This document shows, in pieces, positions 1 through 12,300 of a DNA stretch of 64,000 bases. The stretch comes from Watersipora subatra (lineage: Eukaryota > Bryozoa > Gymnolaemata > Cheilostomatida > Watersiporidae): NCBI RefSeq assembly GCF_963576615.1, contig NC_088711.1, positions 9,976,869 through 10,040,868 on the forward strand. The letters are read 5' to 3'. Numbering within the stretch: position 1 is the first letter of the stretch; every line of letters begins with the position of its first letter. The notes beneath the pieces were generated by a model. It had not been told where the DNA came from and ran no database searches. It saw only the letters and a list, made by a program, of their open reading frames with translations. A program made the translations under genes and the position numbers.

Positions 1-843
1 AACCATTGCACTAATTGTTTTGGTTCTTCCTCTCTTTGAATAATTTGTCGTTGAAATAAGACGCTAGCATCTCCATCTAGTTTATAACATATTCAACTGA
101 ACACACTAGGATAAAAAAGAACAAAAAATCTGTAAGTTAATTTAATATTAAGTTCTATGAGAATGTCATATTTGATAAATAAAAAAAGGCTGCTTACTAA
201 AAAATTTTTATGTTGACTTTTGAATTAGGTGGGAGGGTTGCATGGATGGAATAGTTGTCATCACCTAGCTGTAGAACTTTTAGAAAAGAGTTATTTTGCT
301 GAAAATATTAAGGCTTCATTAGAATAACCAAAAATCACATCAAAGTGGAGCATCGTATAAATATATTTTACCTTACCCAGTTGTCCTCGAAAAAATCTCA
401 TTTATATAGGTAACAATGAATGCTCTATTTTAGAGTTTCTGCTGTAGAATTAATTTTTTGCAAATGGTTTTGTAATATGAAAAATTATTCATCTTTGTTT
501 GGCTTTATGCATGACTTTCTTGCAGGTTGTTTATATACCCTGAAAACAGTCATCCCTTACAGACTATCGAGGCCGAATCTGACAGCATTATCAACCTATA
601 TTTATGGTTTATCACCAACTTGAGCGACTGACCTCTCTTTTTCCTTTTATCGTGTATTTACAAGAATCTCCATAGACATCATTGGTGGATTCAACTCTTA
701 CGCTTATATTGCAGATTTAGTTTCTATTCTGTTAGAAGTTTATATTGTTATTTTTATTTTGTTTCTGTCTTAACCAAATATTTATAATGATTTGTCTATT
801 TTTTATGCAGTTAACATTTTTTTCTCAGGAATTACGGCTTTCA
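1..843. other. No feature recognised
   Basis: AT-rich; only a 67-codon chance frame, nothing repeated. Confidence 0.6.
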
Positions 844-1013
844 AGTCATGTGGTCACCTTACGAGTCATGTGACTACCTTGCTAGTCATGTGTCACTTTG
901 CGAATCATGTGTCACTTTGCGAGTCATGTGACTGCCTTGCGAGTCATATGGTCAACTTGCGAGTCATGTGATCACCTTGCGAGTCTTGAGGTTACCTTGC
1001 GAGTTGTGTGATC
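844..1013. repeat. 20-22-bp degenerate tandem repeat
   Basis: About eight units of the form GAGTCATGTGATCACCTTGC with point and length variation. Confidence 0.88.
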
Positions 1014-4000
1014 ATATAATTATTATTAGTAGTGAGTTATTTACAACTCAGGACTCGGTTTTATTTGCTGATCCTTTTGCTTTGATTGAATAATGCTGTG
1101 TATCTCATTAATTACTTTATTTGTTAATATGTAGGTCTTACATACCTTCCTGCAGACAGTTGATGTAATGAATGTATTATTGTTTTATGATAAAATGTTG
1201 GTTGCAGTTATACTTTACCATAGTTTGCTTTGCAAGCATCACAAAATGGCTGGTGCTTGAAATTGCTCGTAATAAAACAAGGTTAAATGCAACAAAGTAG
1301 CTTTTTGGGGAATAGTATAAGATGGAAAGTAACAATGAGAACTTCAATAGATCAGCACAGGGTTACCTTTGAGATTCATTCTCTCAGCAATATAATGTTC
1401 ATATGAAGGAGCAGTTCAGTGACTTTGAGACATGCTGCAATAGTTTAAGAATGATCAAGTCTTTTCCAGAAGGTTGGTTATAAAAACATTAAAAGAAATA
1501 ATCTGCAGGAATCTGCTTCTCTTCAAATATTTTGTGCACGAGAACTGCATGTAGGCTGGCTCATGTTGAAAAAGTCAATCAATCTGTGTAGCTGAAGGTG
1601 GTCGTCGTGACAGCTGTATCACCATGTGTGTTATTTTACAATGGCATGAGAGCGCGCTTACCTGATGAACTCTGGTGGACAGGTGAACCAGCAGAAGAAT
1701 CTATTGCATGGGAGTAAAAAGCAAAATGTAATCCAAAAGGTTTTCTATAAATTATGATTGCATGGAGAGAGAATACAGTTAAGATGTATATGTCTAATTG
1801 ACGTTGTAGAATAAACAGATGTATAAAGTATTTATGAAGTTACTACCAGATAGTATATAAGACAGCTGTGAATATGGTAGCCTGTTCTAACAGACTAAAA
1901 TCATGTGAGATATCTGTTAAAGATGTAAGGAAAAACTAGAAACTGTTGTTAAGTGCTTACAGTTGAAGTCAATTCAATGACAACCAGTAGGTGAACTTGA
2001 TGTTAGCGAGTACGTCTAAAATCTTGGTTAGATAACAACATGTGGAAGAATTCTGGCTGAAGGAATTCTACATTAGCAATTAGCCAGATACACTCAAAAT
2101 TAGGCCCTCTCTGAACCATCCCGACTAGTGATGAACCAGTGATATAGATGTTTTGTATACTGTAGATATAAAATGAGATATAGTAGGTGTAGACATCAGT
2201 TAATAATATAGGCAATGCTTCATTTATGGACTAAATATATAGGAAGACTACTTGTGTGATTCTATAGTCATATACGTATAGTTATATCTTGGGTCAGTTT
2301 AGGTAATCGTTCTCTCCCATCTGTGTTTCAAGTGATGAGCTTTCTGTTTAAGAGTCATCCTTGTTCATCATTGCCAAAAATTATACACTCTTCATTGCAA
2401 CTTCATAGCAACCACTGACTATTATCATTTGTGTTTTTTTTGTAATATTCACAGTTGTAGATATACATCACTTTGAGCAAACTTATTTTGACATCAAATG
2501 TATTGGTATTTTTCTAAAAATGAAATAATTATACACAAAAATTGTAAAAATCTCTGAACTCCAAGTTAGGGCAATCATACCCATAAGCATTAAATCAATC
2601 AAACCCCAACGCTAATGTTCAAGGCCAATGTTCTATATTGTTTCATTGTGGTATTGTTGTAAACTACAGCTGTAGTCAGCGAACTCATTAAAGTAGATCA
2701 TATTAAACATTGTTTTTATCAAAGGAAGCTTTTGACATCCAACTCTACAAGTTAATACTAGACAAGTATATACAGACCATCTGTAGATAATCTCAATAAT
2801 ATTTTGAAAGATGCCTTTTACTCTCTTGTAATAGGCATCCCTATACAACAGCTGTACCAACGGCGCCTATCTCTCTTAGCTTATGCAACATATTATTTTC
2901 ACCTTGAATATTGATCTGACCCGTACTACCTTACTCAACAGTCTAAACTCTCTTAACCTAAGAGTGCCGCTATGTCAAATTGTGGCCAGAGTCAGGTCTC
3001 ATACCAAAGTTTTCAGGCTTTGGCCAGTCTTTCTGTTTATCTCAGAGAGATGAGATGTATTACTAAATTTAGAGTGGTCCTAAGACAGTATCTGTTAAAT
3101 AATCTGAGATAGCCCACCCCGGGTTGCTTGCTGACTTTCAGGCCAACACCTTGATTAGCCATGCTGTTATGGATTGGACCTGCATCCCTAGTTTCATGGC
3201 TAATAATTGATATAATATTTACGTATGTATTTTTTCTCTTCATCAATGTTACTACTTTCAGATTGTTTATAATATATTCAAATAAGGCAAACAACCAGTA
3301 CAACAGAATATTCACGGTAGCCGTTTTCTGGTGGTGCTGAGTAAGTGGAGACAACTCCCAAAAGATGAAGGATTACAAGTATATTAGTGTTACTAGTCTC
3401 TGAGCTCGATACATAATCCTAAACATACCACTGTTAGCTCTGCTGCTGTAATGTGTGATAACACTCAGTGCACTGTTTCCCATTCTCTACAGTGTCTCAA
3501 ACATACATTATAGCACAACAAATTTGGAGGAATTTAAGATTTGTATTAATAATTTTGATTTGCATTTTCTTCTCAAAAAGAGAGAAATAATTTTAAAAGT
3601 TCTAGTTTTGACATGATTTTTAAAGATACTGTTAAAACCACACACTCTCAAATTTCATTATGATGACATAAGGAAGAGAAAGGTAAGTGAAAATATAAAA
3701 TACCAAAGCACTGAGAAGCTGAGGAGGGTACATACACATACAACTCTGATCAGAGTAAGTAATTACATGACAGCCCATGTGAGGAATGACTAGGCTACAC
3801 AAAAGAAATGTTATTATCGCTTGTGAAGTGCCCTGCTATCTCTTCTTTGCATCTTAACACACACTGGGGCAGATTCAAAGCTTAGCAGGAGAAATGCCCA
3901 CTGCAGCTCAATACATTGAACTCTTGATTGGGCAGTCTAATGAGGTAACCCTTCGGCCAATGAATGAATGACGTTACTGTGTACCGTCTGCTCATGCTCG

Positions 4001-4484
4001 GCTCGAGCTGCGATATGTACTGCTTAGCATACATTTGTACAATACTCTTCTGATTTATTGGTAATCACTCGTGCTCAAATCTATCCTAGATTATTTGCAG
4101 GCTACTGTGTTTCACGTAAGCAATCGGCTGCGTAGTATATCTACACTGCATTGTGCGTGCAGAGGTCTAGTCACCGCTACTGTTTATCAAGGTATCAGCT
4201 CTTATAACCGTTCCTGAACTAATAGCTTTTCAATGTGGCAGGCAAACCTTTCTCTGCAAACAATATAATATTATAGAATATTATCATTTTGAAAAATTTA
4301 ATAATTGTTTCTATTTTTGCCATTAGAAATTCTTTTACACGTTCTTGTTACTAGGCGATTGAAACCTAAGAAAATTATATGTACAAGTTTACATTCAAAA
4401 TATTCAATTATATAATGGCTTTTAGCAATTTTAACTTCGATTAGAAGCTCATATCAATGTAATTTAACGCACAATGAATAGCAA
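1014..4484. other. Gene-free stretch before the 35-bp satellite
   Basis: Only short frames, the longest 105 codons on the minus strand at 3037-3354 with no recognisable motif. No tandem or inverted repeat stood out. Confidence 0.55.
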
Positions 4485-5612
4485 GTGTTATATATCAGTA
4501 TGTTATATCTTTACACTACCTACTATATATCAGTATGTTATTCCTTTACACTACCTACTATATATCAGTATGCTATATCTTTACACTACCTACTATATAT
4601 CAGTATGTTATATCTTTACACTACCTACTATATATCAGTATGTTATATCTTTACACTACCTACTATATATCAGTATGTTATATCTTTACACTACCTACTA
4701 TATATCAGTATGTTATATCTTTACACTACCTACTATATATCAGTATGTTATACCTTTACACTACCCACTATATATCAGTATGTTATACCTTTACACTACC
4801 TACTATATATCAGTATGTTATACCTTTACACTACCTACTATATATCAGTATGTTATATCTTTACACTACCTACTATATATCAGTATGTTATATCTTTACA
4901 CTACCTACTATATATCAGTATGTTATATCTTTACACTACCTACTATATATCAGTATGTTATATCTTTACACTACCTACTATATATCAGTATGTTATATCT
5001 TTACACTACCTACTATATATCAGTATGTTATACCTTTACCCTACCCACTATATATCAGTATGTTATATCTTTACACTAGCTACTATATATCAGTATGTTA
5101 TACCTTTTACACTACCTACTATATATCAGTATGTTATACCTTTACACTATCCACTATATATCAGTATGTTATATCTTTACACTACCTACTATATATCAGT
5201 ATGTTATATCTTTACACTAGCTACTATATATCAGTATGTTATACCTTTTACACTACCTACTATATATCAGTATGTTATACCTTTACACTATCCACTATAT
5301 ATCAGTATGTTATATCTTTACACTACCTACTATATATCAGTATGTTATATCTTTACACTAGCTACTATATATCAGTATGTTATACCTTTTACACTACCTA
5401 CTATATATCAGTATGTTATATCTTTACACTACCTACTATATATCAGTATGTTATATCTTTACACTAGCTACTATATATCAGTATGTTATACCTTTTACAC
5501 TAGCTACTATATATCAGTATGTTATACCTTTACACTACCTACTATATATCAGTATGTTATATCTTTACACTATCTACTATATATCAGTATGTTATACCTT
5601 TACACTACGTTC
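4485..5612. repeat. 35-bp satellite array, about 32 copies
   Basis: Units of 35 bases with core TATATCAGTATGTTATATC followed by TTTACACTACCTAC. Within 5085-5400 a 141-base block (four units, one with an extra T, TACCTTTTAC) recurs: the marker is at 5103, 5244 and 5385, then 5491. The unit lacks stops in all three forward frames over most of the array, so long frames here are not genes. Confidence 0.97.
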
Positions 5613-5951
5613 TTGTATATTAGTATGTTAAGGCTAGTAGTCAGGTGCCACATATTATAACCTTTATAAGCTTCAGGTTTTGATTGTGAGACTGTGTCAA
5701 GATGGGTCAGATGCAAATGTCTGTATGAATGCGTTAGACAAAACCACACTAGCCCAATGTACAAAACACAAAAAGGTTTTTCCATCGGAACAGGAGCAAG
5801 TTAGAATGTAGCAATCAATCCATGATTAAATGTACAGTTACAGCTGTACAGCTGAAATAGATCAGTTTCTATAAATCATGATGGGAAAGAAATGATCACA
5901 TAATCACATTAGGTGTTGATAAGAAATAATGTATTCCCTTGATACACTTTT

Positions 5952-6015
5952 ATTGGCCGGCTACCCTCCTATAAAGGCTCGACATAATCACATGCCGAGC
6001 ATACTATTTCAACTT
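5952..6015 (+). promoter_or_regulatory. Core promoter of the MCT-like gene
   Basis: An inverted CCAAT pentamer (ATTGG, 5952-5956) precedes a TATA-like TATAAAG at 5970-5976. A start site about 30 bases on would fall near 6000, giving a 5' UTR of roughly 35-40 bases. Spacing is good but the boxes are short and untested. Confidence 0.5.
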
Positions 6016-6037
6016 CACTGCTTATCAATATCTCAGC

Positions 6038-6320
6038 ATGGCAGCATCACCCAATACCAGCTCGCACCAGAGCAAGCATCGCTCTCACCACTCGCACAAG
6101 GAGAAAGAGGAAGCAAAAGTGACGAGAGTTGAATACGAGGTACCAGATGGAGGTTATGGCTGGGTTATTGTTGTCTGCGCTTTCGCATTCATATCAATGC
6201 CAATGGGGGTGAGCGCTTCCTTTGCACTCTACTATGAAGAATGGATCGACGTTTTTGACGCTGGCAAAGTTAGGACATCCCTGGTTGGATCAGTCGGGTC
6301 CGGATGCGTACCATTGCTAG
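6038..6320 (+). CDS. MCT-like gene exon 1
   Basis: Holds the start codon, a hydrophilic N-tail rich in Ser, His and Lys (residues 1-33), the SLC16 signature and TM1, and the start of TM2. The donor is CTAG|gtatgt and the exon ends in phase 1. An ORF reading through the donor stops 18 bases later. Confidence 0.92.
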
Positions 6321-9300
6321 GTATGTGGATGGCTTGCTAGTAGTCAAGCTAATATCTTAAGCAAGACAAAGTATTTTTACACTCTTAAAATGACTGTTCA
6401 ATGATTAGCCAGTATTGGGTCAAAAATATTTCTGGCTTTATATAATATGGTAATTGCATTTCTTGCCTTTTGAGAATGGAAATTCAGCAGTTTATTTTGA
6501 AAGCTACACACTTGTCAATCCGTAGAACTTTTTAAAGCTAATTGTACGTATAACTTATTGTTGACCTGGTAATCATCAATGAAAGGATGTTTTTCATTAC
6601 ATATCAAAAGGAAAAAATAAATTAACAGACAGAAATCAAGAAATATTTAGTAAGTTGAACATAGGTGTTTTGAAAGTTGATAGTCCAATAGTATTTTGGA
6701 GAAGTTGGAATAGTGAATTGAAGGTTGTAGTGACATAATAAATGTATATTATAATCTCAATTTTGTTAAAATCGCTATTTTCATGTAGCGGTATAAATAT
6801 TTGTGCCAAGACAGTTTTATATTTTCTCTGAAAACTTGAAAGCGCAAGGCTTTCACCTGTTCAATGCTTTTAAGGTTAGCCGACCTACACTTCACAATAC
6901 CACATATACGTATGCTTGACCTAACAAATATGATACAAATTGCTGTCATCTCTGCATGAATCCTCATTGGAAATTGAAGCATATCGATAATCAGGTGACA
7001 ATTACCATGTCATCAGTCAAATAGAAGATAAATTACGTCTTTTATAAATTGAGTTGTCATAGAGTTACAGTTATTGAATTTCTTTACATGCCAGTGATGC
7101 CTGTGGCAGCATTTTTTAAGGCAACACCTTGCTAGCTAACCGTTATTGAATCCAGTCGAGAGTCTACAACAGATCCTCCTAAGAATATGTGAAACGTTTA
7201 GCTGCTATTAAGAAAATACTTCAACATCTGGACTGCAGATGACATCAAACATTGCCTTTATTGAGTCCGATTCTTTCTATAGATAACTTTTAACCTTCTT
7301 AGAACTAACCTAGCTGTCAGACTGGCGATGTCCGCGACTTCTTTCATTTTTGATCAAATAGTCAGCAGGTGGGTGTCTATGTGGCTGGTTCTCAGGAACC
7401 AGATGGAGTTTTGGAACCAAATATTTTAATCCCATGGTGGAAGGCACAGAGCATATGGGTGTGAAGTTTAGATGAAATCTGCCAAAAAATGTGGAAACCC
7501 TTAGTGTTTAGGCAGACTAACAGTCAGACACAATGGGATTTATTGATATAAATGTATAGTTTGCCAATATCATTCTCGGGCAGGAAGTGTATTTACAAAA
7601 TGAACTAATAGTTCTATCTACATGTAGGTCAATAACAAAACATGGTAAGTGTGTTGTAGAGATTCAGAGAACTGACAGATATTTGAGAGCATAATTGAAC
7701 CTTTCTGCATCATTCAGTCTTGTTAAGAGTTTAGTCTACAAGAAAAATATCGTCAAGCAGCTTGCTTCTAGATATGCCCATATCAGTCTTGTTACATAGA
7801 CATTGATAAAATCATTGCAACCAGTCAAAATCAATAAAATACTTAATTTGACCTCAGTGGTCGAGCAATGCCCTTTAAACTAACAATTTTCATAAGACTG
7901 GCCAAGCTAGGTCAGGTTATAAGTCATGCTAGCCTTGGATAAGGGGTGTGGATATGTCGTCAGATGCAGAGCTCATGTATACAAATATATGGCCTGTCAT
8001 TTGATGCAAGGATTATAATGAATTCAGCCCATACATGTATGCATAAATATATAACCAGAATAAACTCTACAACAGTTCATAAACAGAGATAAAACTAGCC
8101 CTGGCTAAGGTGTGTTAATATATCATCAGGCATTACACTAGACTTCACTAATATATAGCCTATAAGAAGTTGTCTTACACAGAGTTTGTATTTTTCATCT
8201 TAGCGTTTTGACCGTGATCACGTTTTGTCGTTTTAATTTTGAGCCATCTTGGCAGTCAGATCACTTTAAACATCAAAAACAATCTCAAATAATAGAAACA
8301 TACCGATACTTTCTGATAAAATCTAATAAAATTTTCTGTAAATTCATCATTAAACTGGTCTAAACTCCATTGATATTGATGGTTCATTTTTATGTTTGAA
8401 TTTTCATTAGAAATGAAGTGCTAAAGCTTTAAATCAATAGTTAAATTAAGCCAACAGGCCAGCGCAGTGTTTATACGACTTTAACATAACAAGATACAAG
8501 TTGCAACACTGTAAATATTGATAAATGACCATTTGCTGTCTCAATGAATACGTGAGTTGTTGACGAGAATGTTTTCAGCACTTCCGAAATGTTCTTTGAT
8601 AGCCAACTTTGTCGTATTCCAAATATCTTTTAGAATATCTTATCACTATTTGTTTTGTTTTTTTCCTTTGAAGCCTTTTTTTCACTTCTTGTGTTGCGGT
8701 TGTGATTAGATTTGGTAACATCAAAATTCAAAATGTTTTAGATGTCGCTTAACCTTAAGGTCTTTCACATGATCTACAGTACTGATCACAGCAGTATCTA
8801 CTTATACTTGATCCGCAGACAATATCGACAAACGTAGAAATTTTAACAAAGTGTTTAATCACATTCAAAAGAAGCAAATTCTTTGAAATAGTTGAACACA
8901 GATATTATCTATGCCACTTGTTGACCTGTGAAAGTTTACATCAAGGATTGAAACATTTGGTGTTGTTTGCGAGGTGGTTTCCCTGGGTTGAATAGCGTCA
9001 TAAGTGAAACGTTTCGTGTTATTGTTGAACAGGAAAGGCTTAAATATAAATATCACCAGAAGTTTTAAGCTAGTCTAATAACTGAAAGGCTCTCAAAAAT
9101 GCATGATTAGTTTTGATTGGCTACAATGTAGCCAATCAAAACTAATCATTGGCTACAATGTAGCCAATCGAACTTATTTTTTACCCAAGCAATTTTATTG
9201 CAAAATTCATTTGTTGTTGTTTTTCAATATTGGTTTGCAAAACCTAACCTAATTTTTTATAATTACTCGGTCTATAACTATGCATGCAAGTAAAATAAAT

Positions 9301-12300
9301 ACGTACTGGTTAAATTTGCAGAATTCGCATCATGGAAAATCTCTTACAATCATGCTGCCGGCCAGTCTGCTAACTTTGATTATTATCGTCCTTAAAAGAA
9401 GGAGGTTGTTAAATTTTGTCACTAGAGCATTTGCTGCGGTTAGCTGACGCCTGATTCAAAAATATCTACCAGTTTGTTGACTTTTATTTTATTGCCCGAG
9501 TGACTAACTCAGTCATGTTGTCCGCACAGTGGCCTTGTCAATTGTCAATTAATTTTTATTTCTAATCGTCTCCATTTAGAGAGTTTATACAGAATAGTGT
9601 AGAACCTTCTTCCATATTTCAGGCTCTCTAGGAGGCATGATACTTACAAATTTGTTTAATGACATTCGGCTTGTTGGGATAACAGGCTGCATAGTTGCTG
9701 CCTCTGGACTGATTCTTTCCTACTTTGTATATGACATCAGTTTGTTGGCCTTCACTTATGGAGCCATTGGAGGTCAGTCTTTTTTATATCTTACAGTTTA
9801 AATATTTTTATTTCCTTATATCAGCACTTCTAACTGTTTGTATAATTTAATGTTTTATGACTGTAAATTTTTATAGTACTGCTGAAATGATATAATAAGC
9901 TTCAAACAAGTGAAAAGATAAAAAACACAACAAAAATGCAATACATTCTGTTTAAAGAATTTGTTAGCATTTATATAAGTAACAACCAGCAGGTAAACAA
10001 TAATTATCTTACATGTGATAACTGCAGTTGATATACCTGCTTGATGCATATCATCAGACTAAAAAGAGAACTGTTTAGTATTGAAAACCTAGTCAAAGAA
10101 GAAAGATTTTAATCATTTACAGATCTGCTGCTACTTATGCAAAAGGTGACTGGCAAGTACAAAAGCTTTTCATAGTTATCAGCGTTCCTTTGATGAAAGG
10201 ACAGCTTGAGAAAAGAAACTTGAGAAAAGTGAAGACGCTGTCTTATGACAGCAAGTCATGTATTTCAGAGTGCTTTCATATGCTATTATATATGTTACTA
10301 TAGCCAAAGTTGGTAGAATTCAGCTTATGAGTGCAATGTTCATTGTATCTCGCCAAAAGGCTGATTGAAAAATTTTGTTTGCTTGTTTCATACAGTGTAA
10401 ACAGTGATGCAGTTTGCAAGCTGCCTTAGCATTGTTGTTAAACCACAGTATATGCGAGAAATCTGTTGCTGTTGCTCTATTACTTGACTATTTGATACAC
10501 AGAGCTATCGGTTGGCTAATGATATAGTTGATTTCAAAACTGTCACTATGTTGACCAACGTCTAACAAAAGGCCTCTTTTTCACAGAAACTTTGATTTAT
10601 ACCGTCCGACACACCGATAGTATACTGAGCTTTTTCAAGTATGCTGTATTCCTATTTTGTTTTTGCTATAAGCCTTTTATTTTTTCTGCTGCCTTTTTGG
10701 AAGTGGCAGCAGGTAGACAGAGCACAAGTATAGGTAAAATATAATGATCTCAGTTTTGTTTTGCCAATTTTCATAACTTATTGTGCATCTGTTGCGCTAC
10801 ATCCTCCTTGACCTGCACATTCTGATCATAATAATTTCCAGGAACAAACGGTTTTCATAAAAAGTTCCTAAAACTGATTCCATTTAAATGTTTTTCTTAT
10901 AACCTCTAAGTGGTTTACACGGACAAGTTGATCACTTTCAAACATGATCAGATCGGTTGGAGCAGGCTGCAGTTGTAATGTATGATCTGTTGTAGGCCTT
11001 GGCATGGGACTGATGTTCAACTGTGCATATCTATCTGTTGGATATTATTTTGATAAAAACAGAGCATTCGCGACAGCACTTGCTAGCTCGGGAACAGGTA
11101 ATATGTTCTAGCTCTAAGCGTGGCATCGACTATCCTTAGTTACATTGTCATAGAATAATGCTGTATACAACCATATATAACCATATTACGTGCTGATCCT
11201 TTGATAAGATACTAGTTTCGCTGACTTGTTTAAAAGGCTTTCAAGTCAATACAGAGAGACTGCAAAATTCATTTCATATTGTTTTTAAGTTTGGTTTGCG
11301 AAACCTAGGCTCAGCTCTTTTAGATATGAAATTTATAATTTTGCAAGTAAAATAAATACCGGTTAAATTTACAGAATTCGCATCATGGAAAATCTCTTAC
11401 AAATATGCTACCAGTTAATCTAAAAAAAATTTAACTATCATTCTCATTAAAAGAAGAGAATATTCAAATTTTGTTGCTAGAGCATTTGCTGTGGTTAGCT
11501 GATGGCTGCTTCAAAAATATCTACCAGTTTGTTTGACTTTTATTTTAACGCCTGAGCGACTCAGTCATGTTGTTCGCGCTGTGGCCCTGTCCATCACATT
11601 CCTTTCGGTAATTGAATCAAACTGAGCAATGTGAGGCTAAATTGTCGATCAGTGAAACTACATCCGTGTTTGTAAATTTAATGAAGATGTCGCCTGATTT
11701 GATTAGCCAATATCTATGCTTAAAAATTTTAGGGTTCGGGACTCTCATATCCCGTTTGATCAACATGGTGATTAAAGCTTACGGTTGGAGAGGAAGTTTA
11801 TTTATTCTTGCTGGTATCTGTATACAACTGCTAGTTCTAGCGTCTCTCATACGACCTCTCTACGCTAAAAAGGTCGCTAATAACGATACAATGGCCTTGA
11901 TTGAAGAAGAACTCCCAAAAATCACTGATGATAAGCATACAACCGCGAAAGAAAAAGATGACATTAATGCTTTCTCGTCTCATGAAGGAATAGGAAGAAG
12001 GAAACTGTCGATCGCACCGATAACCCATCGGAACTTCTCATCGCACATGCACATGAGCCAGGTCGTTAAGCATAATGATAAAGCTTTGAGACACCACACA
12101 GGAGATATCAAGCTGAATCCCTACAACAGGGACGATTTATTTTTTAGCGGTAGTTCGTATGATATTGCGAAAATAAAAGGAAAATCTGGGGAGTCTCCAC
12201 AGAATTTCGCCAGTCAGCTAACAATCGACAGCGTACAAATTAATGAATCTCGTTGTGGCAAGATTCGTAATAATCTTAAACGAAATTTCAACCTGCGAAT

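Noticed and set aside
3037-3354. Minus-strand 105-codon frame
   Set aside because: No motif, no plausible splice partners, and length within chance for this much AT-rich sequence.
4485-5660. Forward frames of 201, 310 and 391 codons
   Set aside because: They are three readings of one 35-bp satellite without stops; composition is purely repeat-derived and no splice or promoter context supports a gene.
11612-11732. ATG at 11612 as an alternative start of the MCT-like protein
   Set aside because: The stretch lies in intron 3 beside a dispersed repeat; its 40 residues match nothing in SLC16, while the acceptor at 11731-11732 restores the family consensus exactly.
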